Shown here: piece after piece, positions 1 through 8,399 of the stretch
Position numbering within the stretch: position 1 is the stretch's first letter
Layout: each line of letters begins with the position of its first letter
NCBI RefSeq assembly: GCF_029688865.1
Contig: NZ_JARUKV010000002.1
Coordinates: 62,001 to 126,000 of the forward strand
Direction of reading: 5' to 3'
Origin: Natronococcus sp. A-GB7
Lineage (GTDB): Archaea; Halobacteriota; Halobacteria; Halobacteriales; Natrialbaceae
DNA length: 64,000 nucleotides
The notes under the pieces: model-generated
The model's input: only the letters and a program-made list of their open reading frames with translations
Databases searched by the model: none
Told to the model about the DNA's origin: nothing
Made by a program: the position numbers and the translations under genes

Positions 1-832
1 CGGCGCTGCCACCCTCGACGACGCCCGCGTTGATCCGCGTGGCGCCGTCGCTGTGTCGGGGGATGCCGTAGCAGTTCTGGACGGCTGTCGCCATCGCCTG
101 GACGGCGTTGCGACCCTGTTCGGGGTGGCCGCCCGCGTGAGCCGGCTCGCCGGTGAACGTCGCCTCGAGGTGTCGCACTGCGAGGAAGCCGTCGATACCG
201 GCGACGATCTCGCCGGTGGGGTGGTCGAGGCCGACGTGGAGCCCGAGCAGGTAGTCGACGTCCGCGATGTGGTCGCTTTTCGCCATTGACTTCCCGCCGC
301 CGACGACCTCCTCGGCGGGCTGGAAGAAGACCTTCAGCGTCCCCTCGAACTCGCTGTCGGCGATTCGCTCGAGGACGCCGATCCCGATCGTCGCGTGGGC
401 GTCGTGGCCGCAGGCGTGCATCGCGTCGTCGTGTTCGGAGCGAAAGCTCTCGGCGACGGGCAGGTGGTCCGAATCCTCCGACTCGGGCTGGGGGAGGCCG
501 TCGATGTCGACTCGGAGTCCGACCGTTGGCCCCTCGCCGCGCTCGAGGACGGCGACGGCGCCCGTGTACCCGCCCTCGAGGGACTCGAGGACCGACTCGT
601 CGGCGCCGTGCTCGCGAGCCTGCTCGTACCACGTCGCGAGGTCGGGCTCGTCGGGAACGCCCATGCGGTGTTCGGCCGCGATGGCGTCGGGGCCGACGTG
701 GAGCTCGTCGAGCTCGAGGCGATCCTCGAGCTCCTCGACGATCCGTGCAGTGGTGTAAAACTCCCGCCAGGCGGGTTCGGGTTTGCGGTGGAGGTCTCGG
801 CGCAGCGAAACGAGGTCCGGATCGGTGGACAT
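1..832 (-). CDS. M20-family amidohydrolase/peptidase, 3' end cut by window edge
   Basis: Translation from the ATG at 832 begins MSTDPDLVSLRRDLHRKPEP and runs off the left edge, so the C-terminus is missing. M20 metal-site motifs are visible: LRVDIDGLP, then HACGHDAH, then QPAEEVVGGG (metal-bridging glutamates). The family hydrolyses amide bonds of N-acyl amino acids, aminobenzoyl-glutamate or small peptides in the cytoplasm with two divalent metals. It is a close paralogue of the complete M20 gene at 52011-53276; motifs and most of the N-terminal half line up without gaps. The substrate cannot be read from the sequence. Confidence 0.9.
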   Translation of the reverse strand, partial: MSTDPDLVSLRRDLHRKPEPAWREFYTTARIVEELEDRLELDELHVGPDAIAAEHRMGVPDEPDLATWYEQAREHGADESVLESLEGGYTGAVAVLERGEGPTVGLRVDIDGLPQPESEDSDHLPVAESFRSEHDDAMHACGHDAHATIGIGVLERIADSEFEGTLKVFFQPAEEVVGGGKSMAKSDHIADVDYLLGLHVGLDHPTGEIVAGIDGFLAVRHLEATFTGEPAHAGGHPEQGRNAVQAMATAVQNCYGIPRHSDGATRINAGVVEGGSA

Positions 833-901
833 AGCGCCGTCTTGGGAGGCGGAGCCCAAAGCAGTGGCGGGTTCGGTTCGTCGGTCCGCGAGACGGCGGC
901 G

Positions 902-1378
902 TCAGTCGTGGTCCGCTTCCGGTTCGGATCCCGTTGTCCGGGCGACTGGAGCGTCCAGCTCGCGAAGCGCCTGCGTGACCACGTGTGCCTGGACGAGGTC
1001 CCGATCCGACGGCGGGTACTCGGTGTCGCCGGCGAGGACCCGTCGGCTCTCCCGCCAGAACCGCTCCTCGATCGGCTGCTGGTCGGGCTCCTCGCGCGTG
1101 CGGCCGGTGAACGCCTCGAAGTCCGCCCGCAGATCGAACGAGGCGCGGGCGACGTTACAGCGGGGCAACGGCGACATTCCGGTCTCGAGGACGAGCTGCC
1201 GGACCGTCTCCCAGTCGGACGCACAGAAGTGGATCGACACCTCGCCGACGACGTCCCGCCAGGCGACGGCCTCGCTGTGTTGCAGCCGTTGGATGAGCCG
1301 CGGCGGCAGATCGATCCGGCGGTGGATCTCGGGATCGTCGCAGAGACAGCACGGTTTCTCGACCTTGCCCGTGTACAT
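902..1378 (-). CDS. Conserved haloarchaeal protein with N-terminal cysteine cluster
   Basis: An acidic protein of about 158 residues starting MYTGKVEKPCCLCDDPEIH. I prefer the ATG at 1378 over the one 27 bases upstream because the cysteine cluster then follows directly. The CCLC pair and a later HFC suggest a metal-binding N-terminus, but I recognise no named family. The C-terminal half is charged and helical. It lies between the M20 gene and the S10-like gene, all on the minus strand with gaps of about 70-90 bases. Function unknown. Confidence 0.6.
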   Translation of the reverse strand: MYTGKVEKPCCLCDDPEIHRRIDLPPRLIQRLQHSEAVAWRDVVGEVSIHFCASDWETVRQLVLETGMSPLPRCNVARASFDLRADFEAFTGRTREEPDQQPIEERFWRESRRVLAGDTEYPPSDRDLVQAHVVTQALRELDAPVARTTGSEPEADHD

Positions 1379-1467
1379 CGCTCGAGCGTTCGACCGAGCG
1401 TACAAAAGTCCCTCGCTCGCGGCGACCCCGTCGAGTCGGGCGTTCCGCCTCGATACCCGGCCGACCG

Positions 1468-1803
1468 TCAGTTGCCCCGGCCCGCGCCGTGGATCTGCTC
1501 GACCTCGGCCTCGATGTGGACCGAGTCCGGGAAGTCGTGCTCGGCGATGTTACGTGCGAGGTCGTCGTGACCGTGGATCTCGAGTTCCCGGGTGAAGACG
1601 GTGTAGTTCCAGGAGTCGAACCGTCGCTCGTCGTCGCCGTGCAGGCGAGCGTGCTGAGGGACGGTCAGCTTCTCGGGCGGGTGGGAGTGGGGTCCCTTCA
1701 GCGCGGCGCCCTTACGCTCGGCGGTGGATTTGATGTCGTCGACGATGCCGTCGAGTGCGACTCGATCGCCGCTCTGAAGCGTGAGGCGGGTAACGAAGGT
1801 CAT
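1468..1803 (-). CDS. Ribosomal protein uS10-like protein
   Basis: A protein of 111 residues starting MTFVTRLTLQSGDRVALDGI. The ferredoxin-like S10 fold is suggested by the early beta strand, the segment KGAALKGPHSHPPEKLTVPQ (S10 proteins have a similar loop ending in P-T/L-P) and the strand TVFTRELEIHGH. Haloarchaea carry the canonical rpsJ beside EF-1alpha plus a second, divergent S10-like gene; this appears to be the second type, as no translation genes flank it. Whether it is in ribosomes is unknown. It is divergent from the Nudix gene, sharing the upstream region 1804-1912. Confidence 0.75.
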   Translation of the reverse strand: MTFVTRLTLQSGDRVALDGIVDDIKSTAERKGAALKGPHSHPPEKLTVPQHARLHGDDERRFDSWNYTVFTRELEIHGHDDLARNIAEHDFPDSVHIEAEVEQIHGAGRGN

Positions 1804-1912
1804 AGCTGGTGTTATCCACTCTGGACGCCCGGCGTGTAAAAACCTGCTGAGATACGGCTCGGGCGGAGCACAGTCCGATATTCTCTTAACGTCGGGCACG
1901 TTACTCGAGGTA

Positions 1913-2353
1913 ATGGCAGTCGAAGCTACGAGCGCAGGCGCGATCCTCTTCCGCGATACGCGGGGCCGGCGCGAGTATCTTCTACTCAAGAGCCGCCCGG
2001 GCGACTGGGAGTTTCCGAAGGGCGGTGTCGAAGGAGATGAAGAGCTACAGCAGACGGCGATCCGCGAAGTAAAGGAAGAGGCAGGTATCGACCAGTTCCG
2101 ACTACTCGACGGCTTTCGGCAGGACTACGACTACGTCTTCGAGGCGAACGGGAAGACGATCCACAAGACCGTTCACCTCTTTATTGCGAAGTCGTTCGAA
2201 GCCAGCGCGGAACTCTCGAACGAACACCGCGACCTCCAGTGGCGCGACTACGAGCAGGCGGTCAACACCGTCACTCAGGACGGGCCGCGCGAGATCTTAG
2301 AGGAGGCCCACGAGTACTTAGACGAGATCCTCGAGGAGGACGACGAGGAGTAA
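1913..2353 (+). CDS. Nudix hydrolase, diadenosine tetraphosphatase-like
   Basis: 146 residues from the ATG at 1913. A complete Nudix box spans residues 37-59 (GGVEGDEE, then REVKEEAGI), matching G-x5-E-x7-REUxEExGU, so the Mg-dependent pyrophosphohydrolase site is intact. Length and the preceding KSRPGDWEFPKG resemble bis(5'-nucleosyl)-tetraphosphatases, which clear Ap4A-type dinucleotides; other nucleoside-diphosphate-linked substrates are possible. The C-terminus is very acidic (DEILEEDDEE). The start was chosen because it lies just after a likely promoter region and the upstream in-frame extension overlaps the divergent S10-like gene. Confidence 0.85.
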   Translation: MAVEATSAGAILFRDTRGRREYLLLKSRPGDWEFPKGGVEGDEELQQTAIREVKEEAGIDQFRLLDGFRQDYDYVFEANGKTIHKTVHLFIAKSFEASAELSNEHRDLQWRDYEQAVNTVTQDGPREILEEAHEYLDEILEEDDEE

Positions 2354-2488
2354 GGCGAGCAACGAGTTTGCCCCCGGAGCGAACCCGGCGTCGACAGCTC
2401 TGGCTTCGGCTCCGCCTATTTCGGTTCCCGACCTCGGAGCCGACGACGGACCGCAGCGCACTTGTCTCCGATCTCCGTACGGACGGCA

Positions 2489-3541
2489 GTGACGCGAGCG
2501 ACCGACAGCGAGTTCGCCTTCGAGCTGCGGAGCTGCCGGTGGGCCGAGCGGGAGTGGCCGCCGGTCGAGCCCCTCGCGGACGATCGGGCGGTCCTCGTCG
2601 CCCGCCAGCTCGGCACGAAGCGGCGACGCTGGGACACGATCGTCCTCGAGTGCGACCGCGACGCCCTCGAGACCCGTGCGAACTTCGGCCCGAAGCGACT
2701 CGATAGCGACCTTCTGCACGTCGTCCGGAACGCGCCCGCCGACTGGGCTTACTACCGCGACGCGCTCCCGGATCCGGGCTACCCCTGGCGGTACGTCCGC
2801 GAGGCGATCCACGAGGCCGACGACCGCGGGATCCTCGAGACCCGAAAGTCGGGCAACCGTATCGAGATCCGCCGGAAGTGGACCTATCCGGAGTGGGTCG
2901 ACCGAATCGTCGCGATCGAGAACAAACCCGACCTCGACGCGAGCGCCGCCCGGACCCTCGCCGCCCAACTCGAGTACGACGTCGCCGTGGGGCTCGCCGA
3001 CGAGGTCTGGGTCGCAACCAGGGAAACGGGCGAACGCGTCGAACCCGTGCTGTTCGAGGGTCTGCCCGTCGAGGCGGGCGTGCTCGCGCTCGAGCCCGAG
3101 TCGCTGTCGGCCGAGGTCGCGTGGTACCCCCGCTCGCTTTCGGTCGACGAGCCGGGAACCCGGATCCTCGAGCGACCCGACGGCGGCGCGCGGGACGGAT
3201 CCGCAGCCCGATTCGAGTACGTCGACCCCGAGCGGAAGGCCGAGAAGCGCACCGCGATCGCGGAGCGAGCCTACGAACGTGGCTGGCGGTCGTTCGCCGA
3301 GACGATGCGCCCCGACTGTCGGCACTTCGCGCTGCGCGGAACGGACGGGACCCAGCTGCGTCCCTACTGCGAGGCCAAGGGGCGCTGTCAGACGGCCGCG
3401 GAGTGTTCGGGCTCCTGTCCCGAGTTCGAACCGGAGCCCCCGATCTGGCGAACTCGAGGGTGGCCGATCGAGGGCGGGCCGGGAACGCGGCTCTCGGCGC
3501 TGCTCGAGGAACGACGGCAGCGTCGGCGCCCCGGACTGTAG
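2489..3541 (+). CDS. DUF5787-family protein, possible PD-(D/E)XK nuclease-like
   Basis: About 350 residues. I place the start at the GTG at 2489 (MTRATDSEFAFELRSC); a TTG at 2462 is also open. The protein resembles the haloarchaeal DUF5787 family as I remember it. Around residues 141-150 the sequence VAIENKPDLDA has the E-x-K arrangement of restriction-endonuclease-like folds, followed by a helix (RTLAAQLEYDVAVGLADE) and a strand as in that fold. The C-terminal region has several cysteines (CRHF, YCEAKGRCQ, ECSGSC), which could bind metal or an Fe-S cluster as in Cas4-type nucleases. Nuclease activity is only inferred. It is convergent with the DUF5797 gene. Confidence 0.7.
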   Translation: MTRATDSEFAFELRSCRWAEREWPPVEPLADDRAVLVARQLGTKRRRWDTIVLECDRDALETRANFGPKRLDSDLLHVVRNAPADWAYYRDALPDPGYPWRYVREAIHEADDRGILETRKSGNRIEIRRKWTYPEWVDRIVAIENKPDLDASAARTLAAQLEYDVAVGLADEVWVATRETGERVEPVLFEGLPVEAGVLALEPESLSAEVAWYPRSLSVDEPGTRILERPDGGARDGSAARFEYVDPERKAEKRTAIAERAYERGWRSFAETMRPDCRHFALRGTDGTQLRPYCEAKGRCQTAAECSGSCPEFEPEPPIWRTRGWPIEGGPGTRLSALLEERRQRRRPGL

Positions 3542-3559
3542 GACACACTCGATGCCGAG

Positions 3560-4060
3560 TCAATCTGTCGTCGAGACCTCGAGTTCGTCGCGCTCGACGG
3601 CCAGCCGGAACGTCGGAACGGTTCGGTACTCGATCTCGACGACGCCCTTCCGGCGCAGGCTCTGGAGACCCGAGCGGACGTCCTCGGAGTCGGGATCGAC
3701 GTCGTAGGAGTCTCGAAGCTTGTGTAGCACCGAAACGACGCTCTCCGATTCCTCGTCGGGACCGGCGAGCACCTCGACGATCCGGGCCTGGAGCTCGGGC
3801 ACCCGGATCTTGGAGGGGGTGCCGTCGTCGGGATCGCTCTCGACGCCCGGTTCGACGTCGACGAGGTCCGCAGCCTCCGCGGTCGCCCGGATCAGGCTGT
3901 TGTCGTCGCGAAAGTAGTAGTCGCCGAGCTCGTTCTCGAGGTACTGGTGGACCTCGCTGCCGCTTTCCAGTCCCCACCGATCCTGCAGCTCCGAGTTCTT
4001 CGTCGGCTGTAGTTCCACCACGTCGGCCAACCGTTCCGTGGCCTCGTCCGAGAGCGTCAT
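3560..4060 (-). CDS. DUF5797-family haloarchaeal protein
   Basis: 166 residues starting MTLSDEATERLADVVELQPT. The N-terminus looks like a winged-helix module (LQPTKNSELQDRWGLESGSEVHQYLENEL), followed by a linker and a second helical segment around residues 100-150 that ends in the strand pair KGVVEIEYRTVPTFRLAV, also wing-like. This suggests a two-wHTH nucleic-acid-binding protein, but no target can be read from the sequence. The family assignment is from memory of haloarchaeal proteins with this opening. It ends 18 bases from the DUF5787 gene in a convergent arrangement. Confidence 0.7.
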   Translation of the reverse strand: MTLSDEATERLADVVELQPTKNSELQDRWGLESGSEVHQYLENELGDYYFRDDNSLIRATAEAADLVDVEPGVESDPDDGTPSKIRVPELQARIVEVLAGPDEESESVVSVLHKLRDSYDVDPDSEDVRSGLQSLRRKGVVEIEYRTVPTFRLAVERDELEVSTTD

Positions 4061-4114
4061 CGTCGGGAGATATGCGGATCCGGTACTTTTGCGTTGTGTC
4101 CCGACGCGGACGGG

Positions 4115-5401
4115 TCAGTCCCCGAGTATCGGAACCGGAGCGGTCGTCTCGAGGGTTTCCTCGACCTGCGTGTAGACGAGGATCGCCCCCAGGGCCGCCA
4201 GCACGGTGCCGAAGGCGAAGGGCACCCAGAACCCGTAGCCGATCAGCGCACCCGAGGAGAACGGACCGATCGCGATCCCGAAGCCGAACGCCATCGTCAG
4301 CACCGAGAGCTTCGATCCCGACTCGCCGTCGCCGGCGAGGTCGCCGGCCAGCGCCAGCGCGGGCGCGAACACCATCGCGCCGGCGATCCCCTGGACGAGG
4401 CGGGCCAGGAACATGGTCTCGGAGGTCGTGACCAGCCCCTGGGCCATCGTCGCGGGGACGAGGACGACCATCCCGGCGAGGATGAACGGCCGCCGACCGT
4501 ACTGGTCGCAGGCCCGGCCGATCGGCGTCTGCAGGAGGATCTGGGCGAGGATGAACGCCGCGAACTGGAGGCCGAACCAGGTCGATCCCTGATCCAGGTG
4601 GTCGTTGACCTGTGGCTGGATCGTCGCGAACAGGGCGATGGCGGCCGCCATGAACAGCGAGACGACCCCCAGCGTGAAGATCGGATCGAGCAGGTTCCTC
4701 CCCGACGAATCGAAGACGTCGATCGAGAGATCCGCACCCGCGGTCGCACCCGTCGACTCGGGGTCCGTAATCAGGACCGTCACCAGCAGGTAGCTCAACG
4801 TGGCCGTGATCGCGGCGACGTAGAAGGCGGCGTCGAAGCCGCTGATCGCCAGCCCGCCGGGAAGCGGGTAGGGGCCGGCGCTGACGACCGCGCCGGCGGC
4901 GACGGGACCCGCGCCGAAGCCGACCAGCCGGAACGTGTTGTAGACGCCCATGTTCCCGCCCCGATCGCCCGTCGTCGCGAGTTCGTTGACCAGTGCGACC
5001 GATGCGGGGATGATGAAGGCGACGCTGATCCCCTGGAGGCCGCGAATCACGAGCAGGGAGACGTAGGTCTCGGCGAAGACGTACGCCAGGTTCGTCAGCG
5101 CGAGCCCGCCGAGTCCGACCAGGATGAACGTCTTTCGTCGCCTCGTTCGGTCGGAGAGGCGGCCGGTGAGGGGCTGGAAGGAGCTGTTGAGAAAGCCAAA
5201 CAGCGAGAGGATGACGCCGATGATCATCGCCTCGCTGAGGCCGAACGTCGGCCCACCGACGACGTCGTCGGCGACGTACAGCGGGATCACGATGATCAGA
5301 AAGGAGTTGCCGACCCCGTCTGCCATCCGGGCGAACGCCAGCGCGAGTACCCGCCTGTCGACGGCGAACTGCGCGAGAACCCAGTGAACGAGACGCCGCA
5401 T
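4115..5401 (-). CDS. MFS transporter
   Basis: 428 residues with about twelve hydrophobic segments in two six-helix halves and a hydrophilic central loop near residues 185-220. The A-like motif between helices 2 and 3 is seen as GRLSDRTRRRKTF, and its second-half counterpart as GRACDQYGRRPF. It resembles the drug/sugar efflux branch (tetracycline/MdtG-like) of the major facilitator superfamily, an integral membrane proton-coupled exporter. The substrate is unknown. It stands alone, with only about 55 bases to the DUF5797 start and a short divergent region before the small DUF5789 gene. Confidence 0.9.
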   Translation of the reverse strand: MRRLVHWVLAQFAVDRRVLALAFARMADGVGNSFLIIVIPLYVADDVVGGPTFGLSEAMIIGVILSLFGFLNSSFQPLTGRLSDRTRRRKTFILVGLGGLALTNLAYVFAETYVSLLVIRGLQGISVAFIIPASVALVNELATTGDRGGNMGVYNTFRLVGFGAGPVAAGAVVSAGPYPLPGGLAISGFDAAFYVAAITATLSYLLVTVLITDPESTGATAGADLSIDVFDSSGRNLLDPIFTLGVVSLFMAAAIALFATIQPQVNDHLDQGSTWFGLQFAAFILAQILLQTPIGRACDQYGRRPFILAGMVVLVPATMAQGLVTTSETMFLARLVQGIAGAMVFAPALALAGDLAGDGESGSKLSVLTMAFGFGIAIGPFSSGALIGYGFWVPFAFGTVLAALGAILVYTQVEETLETTAPVPILGD

Positions 5402-5515
5402 CGCCTCGAACTGCGTAACCCATCCCGATTATCGTTTCGAATCGAAATGGCGATCGGGTTGACAGTCAGGACCGGTTGCATCGCTCTACAAGACCCTGGC
5501 GAGCGTCTCCCTCGT

Positions 5516-5770
5516 ATGGAGGAGATCAAACTCAGTCGAATCGACGACGCGTTCCAGACCCTCGAGTATCCGATCGACGCCGACGCGGCGGCAGCCGAAC
5601 TCGAGGGTATCACCCTGTTGCTGGCCGACGGCGAACGCGACCTGGGCGAACTCGTCGGCCGAACCGACAGGGATCGGTTCGAGTCGGTCGACGACCTCGA
5701 GACCGAGCTGCACAACGTTCTACCGCGGGAAGCCGTCGGCGAGCCGTACCAGTCGGAGGGTGAGGGCTAA
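5516..5770 (+). CDS. Small DUF5789-like haloarchaeal protein
   Basis: 84 residues from the ATG at 5516 (MEEIKLSRIDDAFQTLEYPI). The pattern FQTLEYPIDADAAAAELEGITLLLADGERDLGEL resembles the short haloarchaeal DUF5789/DUF2795-type proteins, where a small helical fold follows a Y-P motif. It is very acidic with no membrane segment. The in-frame extension upstream overlaps the antisense MFS gene, so the internal ATG is preferred. Function unknown. Confidence 0.65.
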   Translation: MEEIKLSRIDDAFQTLEYPIDADAAAAELEGITLLLADGERDLGELVGRTDRDRFESVDDLETELHNVLPREAVGEPYQSEGEG

Positions 5771-5819
5771 CACCCAAACGGGTCGTTTAAGTCGCTCCAC
5801 CGACGTATGCCGGACAACG

Positions 5820-6128
5820 ATGGAATTCTGCGACGAATGCGGTTCGATGATGAAAGCCGAGGACGGGATCTGGGAGTGCGGTAGCTGCGGGTTTACGAAG
5901 CCGAAAGGCGACGCCGCCGAGTACACACTGACCGAGGATCAGGAGGCGAGCGAGGTCATCGAGTCCTCCGAGGAGACGTCGCTGCCCGAGACCGACGCGC
6001 ACTGTCCCGAGTGTGGCCACGACCGCGCGTACTGGTACATGCAACAGATCCGCGCGGCCGACGAGTCCGAGACGCGGTTTTTCATCTGTAGCGAGTGCGA
6101 GTACAAGTGGCGCGAGGACGACAACTAA
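5820..6128 (+). CDS. tfs: Transcription factor S (TFS), RNA polymerase cleavage factor
   Basis: 102 residues, ATG at 5820. The N-terminal zinc ribbon CDECG...CGSCG is followed by an acidic linker and a TFIIS-type C-terminal ribbon CPECGHDRAYWYMQQIRAADESET...CSECEYKW. The ADESET turn is the counterpart of the acidic hairpin that TFS inserts into the polymerase active site to stimulate cleavage of backtracked transcripts. Length fits archaeal TFS. A TTTAAG element around 5786-5791 is correctly placed for a near-leaderless mRNA. Confidence 0.92.
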   Translation: MEFCDECGSMMKAEDGIWECGSCGFTKPKGDAAEYTLTEDQEASEVIESSEETSLPETDAHCPECGHDRAYWYMQQIRAADESETRFFICSECEYKWREDDN

Positions 6129-6293
6129 CGCTGCGGCTCGCGAAGGAGGCTCGAACGGGCGGGGAGGACGGGAACGTCGAACGGCGGTCGCGCCTCTGAC
6201 ACCTGCATCGTCCGCTCGGGCGGTCTGCCCGATTCGGCGTCTCGAATCTGTTCTTCCAGCGACAAAAGGTCGGCCCCAACGTCGTTTGGGTGC

Positions 6294-7028
6294 CTACTCG
6301 TTTCGAGCGAGCACCAGGTATCCCGTGTGGCCAACTGGGGCCGTCGAGGGTCGGGACCCCCGGTCGTCGAACTGCATCTCGCGCTGGATCGTCTCCCGGG
6401 TACGGACGTCCGACAGCTCGGCCGCTCGAGCGGCCTCGACGACCTCTCGGGTCGACTCGACGAACGGGCTGTACACCGCGAGGAACCCGCCCTCGACGAG
6501 CAGCTCCGGAACGGCCTCGACGACGTCGGGCGCATCGCCCGTATCGAGGGTAACGACGTCGAACGACGACGGCTCGAGACGGTCGAGTTCCTCGGTCAGA
6601 TCGCCGGTTCGGACGTCGACGTCCTCGGCGACCCCGCCCAGTCGCATGTTCTTCCGGGCGACGTCGGCGAACTCCGGATCGCGCTCGTAGGTGACGACCG
6701 ACGCGCCCGCACGGGCCAACAGCGCCGCGAGCACGCCCGTACCGGTGCCGGCGTCGAGCACCCGATCGCCCTGCGCGACGCCGGTCTCGCCGATCACCAA
6801 TCCGACGTCTCGCGGAACCATCGGCGCGCCCGTTCGCTCGAAGTGGTGGAAGAGATCCGGACCCCGAAGCCGGCGCACCCGGAACTCGTCGCCGAGATGC
6901 GTCTCGAGGGTCTCGCCGGGCTCGACGGCCTCGGGAACCTCGAGCACGCCGAGATCGGTCCCCTTCTCCTCGCCGGGTTCGACGAGGTACTCGCGGTCGC
7001 CCCGAACCAGTAATACCGGGACAGTCAC
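6294..7028 (-). CDS. trmI: tRNA (adenine-N1)-methyltransferase TrmI
   Basis: 244 residues. An N-terminal beta domain is followed by a Rossmann methyltransferase with SAM motif I LDAGTGTGVLAALLARAG and motif II VVTYERDPEFADVA. The segment RRLRGPDLFHHFERTGAPMVPRDVG is characteristic of the TrmI/Gcd14 family, which makes m1A57/58 in the T-loop of tRNA. It sits 3 bases downstream of the NAC gene and behind the PUA protein, so all three are probably co-transcribed, linking tRNA modification to translation functions. Confidence 0.9.
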   Translation of the reverse strand: MTVPVLLVRGDREYLVEPGEEKGTDLGVLEVPEAVEPGETLETHLGDEFRVRRLRGPDLFHHFERTGAPMVPRDVGLVIGETGVAQGDRVLDAGTGTGVLAALLARAGASVVTYERDPEFADVARKNMRLGGVAEDVDVRTGDLTEELDRLEPSSFDVVTLDTGDAPDVVEAVPELLVEGGFLAVYSPFVESTREVVEAARAAELSDVRTRETIQREMQFDDRGSRPSTAPVGHTGYLVLARNE

Positions 7029-7031
7029 GCG

Positions 7032-7421
7032 TTACTCGAGGGCCTCGACCGCCGCGGCGAGGTCGCCGTCGTGTTCCTCGAGGGCCTCGCGGGCCTCGCT
7101 CTCGCTGACGCCCGTGCGGGTGGCGACGATCTCGACGTCGTCGTCGGGGATCGCGCTCCCGGCGTCCTCGTCGGCACCGGCGTCGGCGCCTTCCACGGCG
7201 CCCGCCGCGCCGGACTCGACCTCCTCGGGCGAGCCGATGACCTGGTAGGTCTCCTGGCCGCGGGCGTCCATCTTCGTGACCTCGGCGTCGTCGAAGACGA
7301 GGTCGTACTCCGAGGTCCGAATGATGACCTCCTCGGCGTCGACGTCCTCGACGTCGATTCCCATCTGTTCCATCATCTGTTCCATCTTGCGCGGGTTCAT
7401 GCCGCCGCCTCCTCCGAACAT
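7032..7421 (-). CDS. nac: Nascent polypeptide-associated complex protein (archaeal NAC)
   Basis: 129 residues: a short Gly/Met-rich start ([20 protein letters not shown]), the NAC beta-barrel ([34 protein letters not shown]), an acidic Ala-rich linker, and a C-terminal UBA domain ([30 protein letters not shown]). This order is that of archaeal NAC, a ribosome-bound homodimer that shields nascent chains. It shares a transcription unit with trmI downstream and probably the PUA-domain gene upstream. Confidence 0.93.
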   Translation of the reverse strand: MFGGGGGMNPRKMEQMMEQMGIDVEDVDAEEVIIRTSEYDLVFDDAEVTKMDARGQETYQVIGSPEEVESGAAGAVEGADAGADEDAGSAIPDDDVEIVATRTGVSESEAREALEEHDGDLAAAVEALE

Positions 7422-7605
7422 ACCCGGTACGTCGCCGCCAGCCGTCTTTTACTCTGCGGTCTCTTCCGAACGTCACCGGTGGCCCGGAATCGGAACGGAG
7501 CGGACGCAGCGGCTTCCACGCCGGTCGATGGTCTACTCGAGCAGGCTAAGGCGTCTTCTCGCGGCAAGAAGGCAGATGTGCCGGGAGACGGGGACGACGA
7601 TCCGA

Positions 7606-8094
7606 TCAGTGCTCCGCGGGCACGCCCTCGCGAACGGAGACGGCCATCCCCGTCTCGAAGTCGCCCATCGCCGCGCCGTCGAGTTCGGCCGTCCCGACCG
7701 CGAGCACCTCGCCGCGCTCGTGAACGACGACCACCTCGTCGCCCGGACGGATCTCGGAACCGGCCTCGAGGACGAACTTCGCGAAGACGTTCTTCTCCTC
7801 GCGGACGAACGGCTCGCTCTCGTCGTCGACGACGACCCGGTAGGACGGCAGCTCGAGGGCGGTGTCGAGCCGTCTCCCGCCCTCGATGCCCAGCGTGAAC
7901 CGGCCGTCGATCCCGAAGGAGACGAGGCGGCCGTCCTCGCAGTGGATCTGCTGGGGTCGCCCCGAGGAGGTGCGTTTGACCGTCAACGACTCCGTCGGCG
8001 GGAAGAGGCTCGCGCCCGCGTCGGCGCCGAACTGGTAGTCGGCGATCGTCCGCAGCGCCGGCAGGCCCGCGTTTCCGTCGGCTGGATCGCTCAT
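7606..8094 (-). CDS. PUA-domain RNA-binding protein
   Basis: 162 residues with a C-terminal PUA domain: FAKFVLEAGSEIRPGDEVVVVHERGEVLAVGTAELD has the typical PUA strands and the G-D-E-V turn. The N-terminal 80 residues (LRTIADYQFGADAGASLFP) form the pre-PUA domain seen in archaeal stand-alone PUA proteins. It likely binds structured RNA such as tRNA or rRNA; no catalytic domain is present. It is upstream of nac-trmI on the same strand with a 184-base gap, a pairing that fits a translation-related role. Confidence 0.85.
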   Translation of the reverse strand: MSDPADGNAGLPALRTIADYQFGADAGASLFPPTESLTVKRTSSGRPQQIHCEDGRLVSFGIDGRFTLGIEGGRRLDTALELPSYRVVVDDESEPFVREEKNVFAKFVLEAGSEIRPGDEVVVVHERGEVLAVGTAELDGAAMGDFETGMAVSVREGVPAEH

Positions 8095-8225
8095 AGCCCG
8101 CGTTCGGCGCGGGCGGTCGAAAGCCCTTCGACCTGTCGGCGACGACGTTCGCGATCCGGTGACAACCAGCGAGCCGCAACTGTCATCAGGATCATTATAT
8201 AGGTCGACGCCGATTCGACGATCGA

Positions 8226-8399
8226 ATGGATTTCACGCAGATCGTTCTCGGACTGGCATTGCTCGCGGTGAGCAGCCTGACGTTCGCCGGCCCGTCCGCG
8301 CTCGAGTCGCACGTCCTCGTCTACGCGCTCACGGGATCGGCGCTGGTGATCGGCGCGGGCGCGCTGTGTGCCGACCTCGCCCGCGACGCTCGCGTCTAG
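8226..8399 (+). CDS. Small two-helix membrane protein
   Basis: 57 residues, MDFTQIVLGLALLAVSSLTF onward, with two hydrophobic helices (residues about 5-22 and 29-50) and a short charged tail ADLARDARV. Codon usage is of haloarchaeal type. A TTATATAGG element at about 8195-8203 lies 25-30 bases upstream. The stop overlaps the convergent NYN gene by 4 bases. Family not recognised. Confidence 0.65.
   Translation: MDFTQIVLGLALLAVSSLTFAGPSALESHVLVYALTGSALVIGAGALCADLARDARV

Noticed and set aside
395-1570. 391-codon plus-strand frame
   Set aside because: Antisense to the M20 gene and its neighbours with reversed-codon composition and no recognisable motif.
2271-5423. 1,050-codon open frame on the minus strand
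   Set aside because: It overlaps DUF5787, DUF5797 and MFS genes in another frame, is Arg/Pro-rich and has no domain; it is a GC-rich shadow.
4094-5770. 558-codon plus-strand frame across the MFS gene
   Set aside because: Only the last 84 codons (5516-5770) look like a protein; the rest is antisense to a clear transporter.
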